Shown one piece after another: positions 43,945 through 52,367 of a DNA stretch of 64,000 nt. Location: the NCBI GenBank assembly GCA_963772225.1, contig CAVYWD010000002.1:1054001-1118000 (forward strand), written 5' to 3'. Within the stretch, counting starts at the first letter, position 1. Each line of letters begins with the position of its first letter. The notes beneath the pieces were generated by a model. The model made no database searches and had not been told where the DNA came from. It worked only from the letters and a program-made list of their open reading frames with translations. Source of the stretch: CAVYWD01 sp963772225 (GTDB lineage: Bacteria; Myxococcota; Myxococcia; Myxococcales; UBA5297). A program made the position numbers and the translations under genes.

Positions 43945-44895
43945 GTGATAGGGCTCTTCGGCACCACCGTGAGCGAGCGCATTCCCGTCGAGTTCGTCGG
44001 CAGTCCAGCCCACCTGCCCAAGGCCCCCAAGGGCCGGGTCGGGATCTTGGACATCGCCTTCGCGTCCGGCGACAAGTTCGACCAGGTCACCGACCCGTAC
44101 ATCCGGCGCCTGGGGAGCCGCCTGGCGCTCTGGTGCGACCACCACGAGCACGCCGTGGGGTGGGCCCGGTACCGCTCCGACCCGCGCTTCGTCCTGGTGC
44201 CGAACCGCGAGGCGCACGCCTGCCCGGAGCTGGTCACCCCCGAGGTCGCGCGGCGGGCCGGCGAGGTCGACGGCCTCATCGTCCACGGCGACTTCGACGG
44301 GCTCCTCACCGCCGTGAAGCTCGTGCGCCTGGGCGCCGCCCCTTACGCCGAGGCAGACGAGGACGCCCGCGCCGTCGATTCGCCGGGGCGCGGCCACGCG
44401 CTCTCCGAGCGAGGCTCGCGCCTGGCCTACGCCGTGGACGAGGCGGTGGCGACCTTCACCGCCGGCGCGCGCCGGGAGTTCCTCACCGCGCTGCTCTGGT
44501 CGCTGGCCGACGGCGTCGAGTCGGCCGCGCTCGCGGAGCAGATCGACCGGTCGGCCGCATCGGCCAGAGCGGCCCAGGAGCGCGCCTTCGAGCTCGCGCA
44601 GTCCCACAGCCGCGAGGAGCTTTGCGGCGTGATGGTGGTGCGCCTCTCCGGCAGGCGCGAGGGCCGACACCGCAAGGCCATCCTGCGCTGGGCCGAGGAG
44701 CGCGCCCCCGCCGCCGTGGTCATCGAGACCGACGGCGCCGGCACCTGGCTCACCGCCGCCACGTTCGACCCGAAGGTGGACCTCGCCTCCATCGACCTGT
44801 TGCAGGGCGGCCGGAGCGACTACCGGTACTGCGAGCCGCGCGGCCCCGTCGACCCCATCCTGCAGGCCGTCGCGCGGGCGGTCGCCGAGCGCTGA
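43945..44895 (+). CDS. DHH-family phosphoesterase-like protein
   Basis: About 316 residues. The motif WCDHHEHAVG and preceding GILDIAFASGD suggest the DHH superfamily of metal-dependent phosphoesterases, and LIVHGDFDGLLTAVKLV a second metal/acidic site (a DFDG motif). The C-terminal half has DHHA1-like features (VIETDGAGTWLTAATFD). The start is unsure: GTG 43945 begins directly at the first strand; GTG 43915 and TTG 43867 are alternatives. It is divergent from DUF2760 and convergent with the hydroxylase. Substrate (oligonucleotide, cyclic dinucleotide or polyphosphate) unknown. Confidence 0.65.
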   Translation: MIGLFGTTVSERIPVEFVGSPAHLPKAPKGRVGILDIAFASGDKFDQVTDPYIRRLGSRLALWCDHHEHAVGWARYRSDPRFVLVPNREAHACPELVTPEVARRAGEVDGLIVHGDFDGLLTAVKLVRLGAAPYAEADEDARAVDSPGRGHALSERGSRLAYAVDEAVATFTAGARREFLTALLWSLADGVESAALAEQIDRSAASARAAQERAFELAQSHSREELCGVMVVRLSGRREGRHRKAILRWAEERAPAAVVIETDGAGTWLTAATFDPKVDLASIDLLQGGRSDYRYCEPRGPVDPILQAVARAVAER

Positions 44896-44909
44896 GGCCT
44901 TGGGCTGCG

Positions 44910-45575
44910 TCACTTCCGCGCGGCCACGGCGCTCGTCCTCGTCCCCATCGTGCCGAAGACGTAATCCCACAGGGACGTGGTGACGCCAAACCGCGTCCCC
45001 GGGTCCTTGAAATGGTGCAACAGGTGCTGCGCCTTGCGCCGCCTTCCCCAGCCGGTGAGCGGCTTCAAGTGGTGCGTCGCGTAGTGAGTCAGGTCGTACC
45101 AGAGGTAGCCGGCGATGAGCCCCGCGAAGAACGGGCTGAAGGCATGGGGCCCCGTGAGGAGCCTGGCCGGGACCGCGAGGAGCACCGCCAGGACCAACGA
45201 GACGATGGGCGGCATCACCAGTCGGTCGCGATCGTACGGGTACTCGTGGTGCACCTCGTGGAGCAGGTACCAGAGGTCGGTGGCGAGCTCCGAGCTCTGC
45301 GGCGCTTTGAAGTGAAACAAAAAGCGGTGGAGCAGGTACTCGACGAGCGTCCAGACCGCGACGCCGCATGCCGCGAGCCCCATCGCTCGGCCGGCCGTGA
45401 GCGCGGGGTCCCACGCCGAGCGGACCGCCAGGAAGAGCGAGACCGGGATCCAGAGCGCCAGGACCTGCCAGGGCTGCACCCTGGAGAAGTAGCGCTCGAT
45501 GAAGTCCACGCGGAACATTCGCGGGCTTCCGCGCTGGGGCGACGGCGGCGGCGGATGGGGCAGCAGGAAGAACAT
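44910..45575 (-). CDS. FA2H-like fatty acid / sphingolipid hydroxylase
   Basis: A 221-residue integral membrane di-iron enzyme of the fatty acid hydroxylase superfamily. Histidine boxes are HRFLFH, HEVHHEYP, HYATHH and HLLHHF. Motif wording is close to eukaryotic FA2H/Scs7: EYLLHRFLFH, HHEYPYDRDRLVMPP, YDLTHY and FGVTTSLWDYVFGT. It lacks the cytochrome b5 domain of fungal and animal FA2H. FA2H puts a 2-hydroxyl on the N-acyl chain of ceramides. Several hydrophobic segments lie between the boxes. The ATG overlaps the desaturase stop (TGATG), so the two are made together. Confidence 0.87.
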   Translation of the reverse strand: MFFLLPHPPPPSPQRGSPRMFRVDFIERYFSRVQPWQVLALWIPVSLFLAVRSAWDPALTAGRAMGLAACGVAVWTLVEYLLHRFLFHFKAPQSSELATDLWYLLHEVHHEYPYDRDRLVMPPIVSLVLAVLLAVPARLLTGPHAFSPFFAGLIAGYLWYDLTHYATHHLKPLTGWGRRRKAQHLLHHFKDPGTRFGVTTSLWDYVFGTMGTRTSAVAARK

Positions 45576-46594
45576 CACGGGGCGGCGGCGCGCGCCGAAC
45601 GGCTCCGAGCTCCCCTCGCGTTCCAGTGTTCGCGCCCTCCCCTCGCGGCGCGATGTCCCGGCCCGAAGCGGCAGTCGAGCCCCATGGACGGGTCCAGCAC
45701 GAATCGAATCAAGAGCCCCGCCCACGCGCGGTGGAAGCGGTGGCCGGCGTAGAACTCGGGCGCCAGCCGCTTCAGCGCCGGGAGCCGGAGCCACGGCACG
45801 CGCAGCAGGTCGTGGTGCTCGGCGTGGTAGCCCGCGTTGAAGGCGAGCCCGTTGAGCGGCCCGTAGTACGAGGTGGCCTCCTGCCGCCCGGAGACCGCGG
45901 CGACGTGGGCCAGGATGGGCCTGGCGCCCAAGGGGTGCAGGCCGGTGGCGAAAACGCTCGACAGCGCCAGGAACGCGAGCGCGCGCACGCCCAGGCAAGC
46001 CGCGATCGCGCCGGCGAAGGCGACCTGCAGCGCCGCATTGGACAGGAGCGCCGCGTCCCAGAAGGTCATGGCCCGGATCCGCGCGGCCCGCGCGGGCTGG
46101 ACCGCGAACGCGAGCCCGAGCCAGAGCGCCTTGCGCCAGGGGGAGCCCCCGACCCATTGCGCCTCGCCCGGCAGCGGCAGCTCCGGGTCCCACCCTTCCA
46201 CGCCCTGGCAGGCGTGGTGGAGCGGGTGGACCTTGCGCTGCCAGGCTGCCCAGGGGAAGACGAGCGGCAGGTTGGCCACGAGCCCCAGCGCCTGGTTGCC
46301 CCCCTGCGACGGAAACACCAGGTCGTGCGCGCACTCGTGGAGGACCCGATAGAGCCCGTGAGCGACGAACGCGCCGACGACGTACGCAAGGAGGACGAGC
46401 CAGGCGAAGGGCAGCTCGCGGACCCGCGCGGCGATGGCCAGCTGCGCGGCGACCAGGCCGACCGCGACCGCGGCGGTCTCGGGTGCGTTGCCCACGAGCG
46501 CCCGAGCCTCGGGGTGCCGCGCGAGCAGTCGGCGCGACCGCTCCAGGTGCGGGTTCTCGCTCGCAGCGCGCGTTCGGGCTCGGGCCGTCCCCAT
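45575..46594 (-). CDS. DEGS-like sphingolipid delta-4 desaturase
   Basis: About 339 residues, membrane-bound. Three histidine boxes: HECAH, HPLHH and YHAEHHD. Beyond the boxes the text follows dihydroceramide desaturase (DEGS): HHACQGVEGWDPELPLPGEA after the second box, and SYYGPLNGLAFNAGYHAEHHD then LPALKRLAPEFY around the third. DEGS introduces the 4,5-trans double bond of ceramide. An N-terminal PHLERSRRLLARHPEARAL parallels the DEGS N-terminus (HxxR..I...HPE..). Start ATG 46594 chosen to match; it lacks a strong ribosome site. With the coupled FA2H-like gene it suggests modification of a bacterial sphingolipid. Confidence 0.85.
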   Translation of the reverse strand: MGTARARTRAASENPHLERSRRLLARHPEARALVGNAPETAAVAVGLVAAQLAIAARVRELPFAWLVLLAYVVGAFVAHGLYRVLHECAHDLVFPSQGGNQALGLVANLPLVFPWAAWQRKVHPLHHACQGVEGWDPELPLPGEAQWVGGSPWRKALWLGLAFAVQPARAARIRAMTFWDAALLSNAALQVAFAGAIAACLGVRALAFLALSSVFATGLHPLGARPILAHVAAVSGRQEATSYYGPLNGLAFNAGYHAEHHDLLRVPWLRLPALKRLAPEFYAGHRFHRAWAGLLIRFVLDPSMGLDCRFGPGHRAARGGREHWNARGARSRSARAAAP

Positions 46595-46779
46595 GAGATC
46601 CAATCTCGGTACCGCATCGCCCGGACGCGACTGCCCTGGAAGGGGTCGCCCCACGCGGGGAGCCGCCTTCCGCTCGGTCGCCGTTTGACGCGCCGGGGGA
46701 GCGGTAGTAGTTCGAGGGAGCGCGCCGGGGAGCACCTCGCCGGGGCGCTCTCCCATTCCCAGCCGAGGTTCTTCTCCCG

Positions 46780-48639
46780 GTGGCCGAATTCGAAGACCTC
46801 GAGGTCGTCTTACGCTGGGCGGAGGGGGCCGAGGTCCCGGCGCTCGAGGCAGTGCTCCAGCGGCTCCAGGGCCCGGAGAAGGCGATGGCCGAACGGCTTT
46901 TGGCCCTGGGCCAGCGGCGCCGCGCGTTCGCGCGCCAGCTCGGCCACACCGCCAAGCTCGCGGAGATGGGCCTCGCCTTGGCGGGCATCGTCCACGACAT
47001 GCGCCAGCCGCTCTCGGCCATCTCGGGCTTCGCGCAGCTCTGGACGGAGCACCCGGCCGACCCCGCTGCCAAGACCTGGGTGGGCGAGATCCGCGGGCAG
47101 GCGTCGCGCCTCGAGCAGATGGTCGAGCGGCTTCGCAGGTTCGCCCGCCGGGGCGAGGAGCCGGCGGCGGCGACGCGCGCGGACGCCGCCGAGGCCGCGC
47201 GCGAGGCGGTCGCCCTCTTCCCCAAGCTGCCGCCGGGCATCCAGCTCTCCCTGGACGTCTCCCGCAGCCCCTGCCCTGAGGCGCTCGCCGACCACGGCGC
47301 GCTCCAGCAGGTGCTGTTCAACCTGCTCTCCAACGCGCGCGACGCCTTCGAGGGCCGGGAGCAGGGCGCCATCGCCGTGCGGGTCGAGCCGCTCGAGGCC
47401 GGGGTGAGAATTCTGGTCGCCGACGACGGCGCGGGCATCCCGCCCGAGGTCCGCAGCCGCCTCTTCGAGCCCTTTGCCACGAGCAAGGGCGAGGCCGGCA
47501 CGGGGCTGGGGCTCTACCTCTGCCGCCAGCTCCTCTTGCCTCAGGGCGGCGCCGTCCAGTGCCTCGACCCGGCGCCTGCGCCGTTTCGCACCGCGTTCGC
47601 CGTCGACCTGAAGGCCGCGCCAGCGGAGGTCGAGAGCGCGGCCGCCGTCGCCCGCGACCCGTCGGGCGCCGCCGCGAGGCAGCTGGTCGAGGAGATGCGC
47701 GCGGCGGTCGCCGCGGCCCGCCCCGCTCGCCGCGCGCTGGTCGCCGACGAGCAGCCCGCGATGCGCCGGGCCCTGCGCGTGCTGCTCGCCGACGAGCCGG
47801 GGCTCCAGGTGCTGGAGGCGGGCGACGCCGCCTCCGCCGCCGCGGCGCTCGGCGGCGCGCCGGCGGTGCTCGTGTTGGAGAAGACCCTGGGCTCCGGCGT
47901 GAGCGGCCTGGAGCTTTTGCGCCTCGCGCGCTCGCGCGACGTCGGCGCCGAGGCCATCGTCGTGACTGGCCAGCCGTCGCTCCAGTCCGCGTTGGACGCG
48001 CTCGAGCTCGGCGCGGCCGACTACCTGGTCAAGCCGCTGGAGCCGGTCGACCAGCTCCGGGGCCGCGTCCGCGAGCTGCTGGCGCGCCAGCGCCGGCGGC
48101 TGCTCCTGCGCTCCCTGGACTCGATGGCGCGGGTCTGGGCCGAGCGGGCGCTCGCGGTGCGCTCCGACCGCTTTGCGCGTGGCTCGCTGCGCTCGGCGTT
48201 GGAGCGGCTGGCCGCGCGCCCCGAGGGCCCGGGGCTTTTCCTCGTCCTCGACGACGCGCCGGCGGCCCAGGAGGTGGCGCTGGCCGGCCATCGCGCTCAA
48301 GGGCGCATCGACTGGGCGGGCGCGCCCGCCGCGCTGCTCGAGAGCCGCTGCGACGCCGTGGTCATCGGCGCGAGCTTGCCTGTGGAGGCAGCGCTCGACC
48401 TAATCGCCCGGGCGCGCTCGCTTCCCTGGCCCGTTCACGCCCTCTGGAGCGGGCCCATCCCGCGGTTCGATTGGGCGGTCCAGGCCATCCGCGCGGGCGG
48501 CGGCGGGCTGGCGCTGCGCCCCGCCGACCGGAAGGGGCTGGGGGCGCTGCTCACCGCCCTGGTGCGGGCGCATCGCGAGGAGACCCGCGCGCTGGCGCTG
48601 GGGCGAGCCCTCGAGGAGCTCGAGATAGGCTTGGAGTGA
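46780..48639 (+). CDS. Hybrid histidine kinase with degenerate receiver domains
   Basis: A 619-residue soluble kinase with no transmembrane segment. Phosphoacceptor box GIVHDMRQPLSAISGF, then HATPase with NLLSNARDAFE, DDGAGIPPE and GTGLGLYL. Next a receiver-like domain (about 325-445): acidic ADEQ, then VLVLEKTLGSGVSGLELL where the phospho-aspartate is replaced by glutamate, VVTGQ and LVKPLE. The last 160 residues look like a second, further decayed receiver (LFLVLDDAPAAQ, DAVVIGASL). Start GTG 46780. It is convergent with the small gene at 48650. The Asp-to-Glu change may lock the receiver in an active-like state or make it structural. Confidence 0.85.
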   Translation: MAEFEDLEVVLRWAEGAEVPALEAVLQRLQGPEKAMAERLLALGQRRRAFARQLGHTAKLAEMGLALAGIVHDMRQPLSAISGFAQLWTEHPADPAAKTWVGEIRGQASRLEQMVERLRRFARRGEEPAAATRADAAEAAREAVALFPKLPPGIQLSLDVSRSPCPEALADHGALQQVLFNLLSNARDAFEGREQGAIAVRVEPLEAGVRILVADDGAGIPPEVRSRLFEPFATSKGEAGTGLGLYLCRQLLLPQGGAVQCLDPAPAPFRTAFAVDLKAAPAEVESAAAVARDPSGAAARQLVEEMRAAVAAARPARRALVADEQPAMRRALRVLLADEPGLQVLEAGDAASAAAALGGAPAVLVLEKTLGSGVSGLELLRLARSRDVGAEAIVVTGQPSLQSALDALELGAADYLVKPLEPVDQLRGRVRELLARQRRRLLLRSLDSMARVWAERALAVRSDRFARGSLRSALERLAARPEGPGLFLVLDDAPAAQEVALAGHRAQGRIDWAGAPAALLESRCDAVVIGASLPVEAALDLIARARSLPWPVHALWSGPIPRFDWAVQAIRAGGGGLALRPADRKGLGALLTALVRAHREETRALALGRALEELEIGLE

Positions 48640-48649
48640 AACGACTCCG

Positions 48650-48955
48650 TCAGCCCCTCGCGCGCACCGCCGAGAGAAAGCTCGCGTAGCTCCAGGTGAG
48701 GTTCTGGACGCTCTTCTCGTAACCGCTGTATCGGTCGAACTGCTCGCTGAGCTCGAGGCCGTCCGAGTGGAAGACGACGGCCCAGAGCATCCGGTCGCCG
48801 GCGGCCCGAAGCCGATTCACCGCGTCGGCGACCGGCGTTCCGGCGTCGACATCCACGTCGTCGAAAAACGGCTTGCTGAGCGCGTCGATGGCAACCCGTT
48901 GGGCGCGAGCGAGCTCGGCGGCGACCTTCCTCGGCCGCCGGCGCCAGCGTCCCAT
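48650..48955 (-). CDS. Small hypothetical protein
   Basis: A protein of about 101 residues starting at the ATG at 48955 (a longer start to 49009 is arginine-rich and doubtful). It is basic at the N-terminus, then DALSKPFFDDVDVDAG, AVNRLRAAGDRMLWAVVFHSDGLELSE and FDRYSGYEKSVQNLTW. Codon pattern supports coding. No family recognised. It ends 10 bases from the hybrid kinase on the opposite strand. Confidence 0.6.
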   Translation of the reverse strand: MGRWRRRPRKVAAELARAQRVAIDALSKPFFDDVDVDAGTPVADAVNRLRAAGDRMLWAVVFHSDGLELSEQFDRYSGYEKSVQNLTWSYASFLSAVRARG

Positions 48956-49108
48956 TCGAGACTCTCGAGACCGGGCCCCCGAGGCGCACCCGGCGTGCGA
49001 CCGCCCCAAGGCCGTCGCCCGCGCGCAGCGAGCTCGAAATCGCCTGGGAACCGCCGCGCCCCGACGTATGCTCGCCCAGGAGAATGGACTGGTCCGCCCC
49101 GAGGCTTC

Positions 49109-49705
49109 ATGGAACGAAGAAGAGAGAGACGCTTCCCCCGCAGGCTAACGGTCCGCTACGGAGAGATCGAGCTCTCGCGGACGGGCCTCACCCACGACAT
49201 CTCGGCGAGCGGCGCGTTCGTCGTCGCGCAGGGCCTGCCGCCGCTCGACTCGCACATCCACCTGCTCATCTCCGCGGGCCCAGGGCGCGCCCTCTACTTC
49301 GAAGGCGAGGTCCGAAGGCACCGCGTCCTGCCCGCCGCGCTCCGGCAAATCGACCACGGCGGCTTCGGGGTGCGCTTCCTCCTGCCGGGCGATCTGGTGC
49401 GCGAGCTGGTCCCGAAGGCGGGCACGGCGACCGACTCCCTGGAGGTGGTCTTCGACAGCCCCGAGCACCTGCGGCGGGCCCTGGAGACCGAAATCCGCTA
49501 CGGCGGCGTCTTCGTCCCCACCAGCGCCCCGTTCGTGCGCGACGCTCCGGTGACGGTGGAGCTCCGCCTCGAGTTCGCCGGCCGGCGCTTTTCCTTTCCC
49601 GCCCGCGTGATGCAGGTCATCTCCGCCAGCGCCAAGGGCGTCGCCGTGACGTTCGAGGACAAGGTGAAAGTGGAGCGGACGCTGGAGCCGTTCCTGGCCG
49701 CCTGA
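49109..49705 (+). CDS. PilZ-domain protein
   Basis: A 198-residue protein. The first half is a PilZ domain with RRFPRRLTVRY (the RxxxR part) and DISASGAF (the DxSxxG part), the residues that bind cyclic di-GMP. The second half is PilZ-like again (RYGGVFVPTSAPF, VTVELRLEF, VMQVISASAKGVAVTF), common in myxobacterial TIGR02266-type proteins. It probably signals from c-di-GMP to motility or envelope functions. No signal peptide. Start at ATG 49109 immediately before MERRRERRFP. Confidence 0.9.
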   Translation: MERRRERRFPRRLTVRYGEIELSRTGLTHDISASGAFVVAQGLPPLDSHIHLLISAGPGRALYFEGEVRRHRVLPAALRQIDHGGFGVRFLLPGDLVRELVPKAGTATDSLEVVFDSPEHLRRALETEIRYGGVFVPTSAPFVRDAPVTVELRLEFAGRRFSFPARVMQVISASAKGVAVTFEDKVKVERTLEPFLAA

Positions 49706-50183
49706 GCGCCTGGCGCGGTTGCAAGACCTTTGGACGGCTTCTTTGCCGAGAGGGCATCGATTCGCCTGACATCGCCCACGGCCTGAGCCCTGGGCCGCCT
49801 GGTTCGAGGCGAGAGAAAGGTGAAAGCCGAGAATTGACGAGCTCCTTGCGATCACCTGGGCGTACTGAGACAGGCTCATATTCCTGCAATAGCCGTCGAT
49901 TCTATTTTGCCATGATGCTCGGCATGAGGCTCCACTTCACGGACATCCTGGCGGAGCTCTTGATCGCTTCCGGGAGCTGCAAGCGCGATGGCAGGATTCG
50001 CAATTCGAAAACGAATTGGGCATTGAGGACTGCATTCGCCCGCCTCCATGAGCTCTCCGCCGCAATCGGTCATGCGACCAGGGTCCCGATCACCGAGAGC
50101 AGCATTCCACACCCTTGGAGGCCGACGCGAAGCCCGGTGAGGCGGTCGCGCATCGGCCTGGCGGTGGCAAAGCCCAAAGCGCT
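49706..50183. other. Intergenic stretch between the PilZ gene and bluB
   Basis: About 480 bases, lower in GC around 49850-50040. A minus-strand frame 50070-50153 just after bluB would give a 27-residue hydrophobic peptide (RDRLTGLRVGLQGCGMLLSV), possibly a remnant of a membrane-protein gene. Otherwise nothing supportable. Confidence 0.4.
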
Positions 50184-50822
50184 TCACCACCGGTCGACGC
50201 CCAGCACCTCGTCGAGCGGCCGCCGCGTCCCCCACCCCTCCAGCTCGAGCATCGGCTTCGGAAGAAACTCCCGCACGTGGCCGATGCAGAGCACCGCCAC
50301 CGGCCGCGCGCCTTCCGGCATACCCAGCAGTTCGGCCAGCTCCAGAGGATTGAACAGGGAGACCCAGCCCAGGCCGATGCCTTCGGCGCGGGCCAAAAGC
50401 CACATGTTCTCGATGGCGCACGCCAGGGAGGCCAGGTCCATGTCGGGCATGGTCCTTCGCCCGAAGACGTGGCGCTCACGGCCGTCGCGAAGCGCCGCGA
50501 CCAGCACCTCGGCGCAGTCGAGGATTCCCTCGACCTTGAGCTTCATGAAGTCGGCACCGCGCTCCCCGAGTGCCGCCGCCGTCGCCTCGCGCTCGGCATC
50601 GACCAGGGCGTGAATGCGCCCGCGCAATTCCCAGTTTCGAATGTGCAGGAAGCGCCAGGGCTGCATATAGCCGACGGACGGCCCCAGGTGGGCGGCCTCG
50701 ACGAGGCGCCGCAAGAGCCCCTCGGGCAGCGGGTCCGGGCGGAAGTGGCGGACGTCGCGACGCTCGCGGATGGACCGCTCCACGCCGGCGACTTCGAGAT
50801 CGCTAAAACGGAAAGCATTCAT
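50184..50822 (-). CDS. bluB: 5,6-dimethylbenzimidazole synthase BluB
   Basis: A 212-residue flavin enzyme of the nitroreductase fold that breaks down FMN to the lower ligand of vitamin B12. Typical text: RRDVRHFRPDPLP, AAHLGPSVGYMQPWRF, FGRRTMPDMDLASLACAIEN, WLLARAEGIGLGWVSLF and FLPKPMLE near the end. These separate BluB from general nitroreductases. It diverges from the riboswitch-controlled cobalamin operon with about 230 bases between, fitting a shared B12 theme. Confidence 0.9.
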   Translation of the reverse strand: MNAFRFSDLEVAGVERSIRERRDVRHFRPDPLPEGLLRRLVEAAHLGPSVGYMQPWRFLHIRNWELRGRIHALVDAEREATAAALGERGADFMKLKVEGILDCAEVLVAALRDGRERHVFGRRTMPDMDLASLACAIENMWLLARAEGIGLGWVSLFNPLELAELLGMPEGARPVAVLCIGHVREFLPKPMLELEGWGTRRPLDEVLGVDRW

Positions 50823-51049
50823 GGCAGAGACCGTTCCCCGTCTTATTCACGTATCGCAAAAGCGTGGAGAGGAAGAGACGTACCCGGTCTCGAACGGTGG
50901 AAAGGGAGGTTGTCGAAGCACCAACCTGTCATCCCTGACGGGTGCATCCCAGACGAAGACCTTAGCCCGTTCTCGACGAAGTTCAATGGTTCGATTCGCG
51001 TCGAGCTTGACAGCCGCCGCCCGCGCGCGCTACCCATGCCGCGACATTC

Positions 51050-51225
51050 AATGCTTCGGGTGCCCGTGCAGGGCATAACAGGGAAGCCGGTGTGAATCCG
51101 GCGCGGTCCCGCCACTGTAAGTGGGAAGTCGCTTCTGAATAACCACTCGGCATGAGCCGGGGAAGGTTGAAGCGGCGGCGAAGGTCGAAAGAGCCTTCGG
51201 AACCCACGAGCCAGGAGACCTATCC
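51050..51225 (+). ncRNA. Cobalamin riboswitch (AdoCbl/B12 aptamer)
   Basis: Core elements are in order: GGGAAGCCGGTG at about 51081, AATCCGGCGCGGTCCC, GCCACTGTAA at 51111, then after a variable arm the B12 box GAGCCAGGAGACCT at 51208-51222. It lies 20-odd bases upstream of the first start codon at 51245, so it likely represses translation or transcription of the cobalamin genes when coenzyme B12 is plentiful. Confidence 0.93.
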
Positions 51226-51244
51226 GGAGCGCAAGGAAACCCGC

Positions 51245-51841
51245 ATGGCTCCGGCCTGCGGCCTTCCGGGCGCGGAGATCGCCCGGCGGGCTCCCAACGT
51301 CGCCATTCGTCTCCCGAGCTGGATTCTCGCGGGCGCCGCCCTGCTGCTTCCGCTCCCCGCGCTCGCCATGCACTTCGTGGTGGCGCTCTACAACCCGGCG
51401 CCGGCGCCCCCTGGTCGAGGCCCGGCAAATCCTGCTGCGCCACCGGCCCGGCACCACCCCGGCCGCGGTGGTGACCGACGCCTATCGCGCGGGCATGCAC
51501 TCCGCGCTCACCGACCTCGAGCACCTGCTGGACGAGGCGATCGGCATGACCTCCACCGTGCGCTCCTGGAGAAGGCCGTGAACGACCTCCTTCCGGCCTA
51601 TGGCCCCGACTGCCCCGCGGCCATCGTCCACCGCGCGAGCTGGCCCGACGAGCGCCTGTTTCGAGGCACGCTCGCCTCTATTGCCGGGCAGGCGCGAGCC
51701 GCCGGAGTCGACGCCACCGCGATGGTCCTCGTGGGGCCCGCGCTGGCGGCCGAAGGTTTCCCCGACTCCCGGCTCTACGCACCCGGCTTCGGGCACCGCT
51801 TCCGCGCCACCTCGACCGAGGAGGCCCGCGATGAAGGCTGA
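51245..51841 (+). pseudogene. Mosaic of cbiM, cobJ and cobM fragments
   Basis: Three pieces of cobalamin genes are joined. 51245-51372 encodes a signal peptide ending LLLPLPALAMH, as at the start of some CbiM cobalt-transport proteins. 51373 to about 51560 encodes FVVALYNPAPAP and, after a one-base shift in a C run (51406-51410), LVEARQILLRHRPGT and GMHSALTDLEHLLDEAIGM, the C-terminal region of a CobJ-type methyltransferase. About 51565-51841 is the C-terminus of CobM (LLPAYGPDCPAAIVHRASW, GPALAAEGFPDSRLY). The missing parts imply large deletions or assembly collapse. The end overlaps cobO by 11 bases. Confidence 0.75.
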
Positions 51842-52367
51842 GAAGGGACCGCCCCGCGGGCTGCTCATCGTCTACACCGGCGATGGAAAGGGCAAGACCA
51901 CGGCCGCGCTCGGCCTCGCCCTGCGCGCGCTCGGCCGAGGGATGAGCGTGGCGGTGCTCCAGTTCATCAAAGGGAAGTGGAAGGCGGGCGAGGGGCTCTT
52001 CGCCGCCGCGCACCCCGAGCTCATGTTTCTGACGCTGGGCGAGGGATTCACCTGGAACGGCGACGACCCCCAGGCGCACGAGCGAGCCGCGCGCGCCGGG
52101 TGGGAGCGAGCCCGAGAGATCCTCGCCGCCGGCACCCATCGCATCGTGGTCCTGGACGAGCTCACCTTCGCGATCCGCCGCGGCTTCGTGCCGCTCCCGG
52201 AGGTCCTGGCCGCGCTCGCCGACAGAGCCGCGGACGTGACGGTCATCGTCACCGGTCGCGGGGCGCCGGCCGAGCTCGTCGACGCCGCCGACCTGGTCAC
52301 CGAGATGCGCTCGGTGAAACACCCGTACGAGAAGGGGGTCCCCGCGATCCCCGGCGTGGACTTCTGA
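51831..52367 (+). CDS. cobO: Cob(I)yrinic acid a,c-diamide adenosyltransferase
   Basis: A 178-residue CobO/BtuR-type enzyme that transfers the adenosyl group from ATP to cobalt. The P-loop TGDGKGKTTAALG is near the N-terminus, followed by VAVLQFIKGKWKAGE, IVVLDELTFAIRRGFV, VIVTGRGAP and VTEMRSVKHPYEKG, all typical. ATG 51831 has GAGGAGG upstream. Its TGA overlaps the cbiA start (TGATG), giving translational coupling. Confidence 0.95.
   Translation: MKAEKGPPRGLLIVYTGDGKGKTTAALGLALRALGRGMSVAVLQFIKGKWKAGEGLFAAAHPELMFLTLGEGFTWNGDDPQAHERAARAGWERAREILAAGTHRIVVLDELTFAIRRGFVPLPEVLAALADRAADVTVIVTGRGAPAELVDAADLVTEMRSVKHPYEKGVPAIPGVDF

Noticed and set aside
43317..45752. Long plus-strand frame across the DHH gene and the hydroxylase
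   Set aside because: It is antisense to conserved histidine-box sequence and out of frame with the DHH motif; no plausible product.
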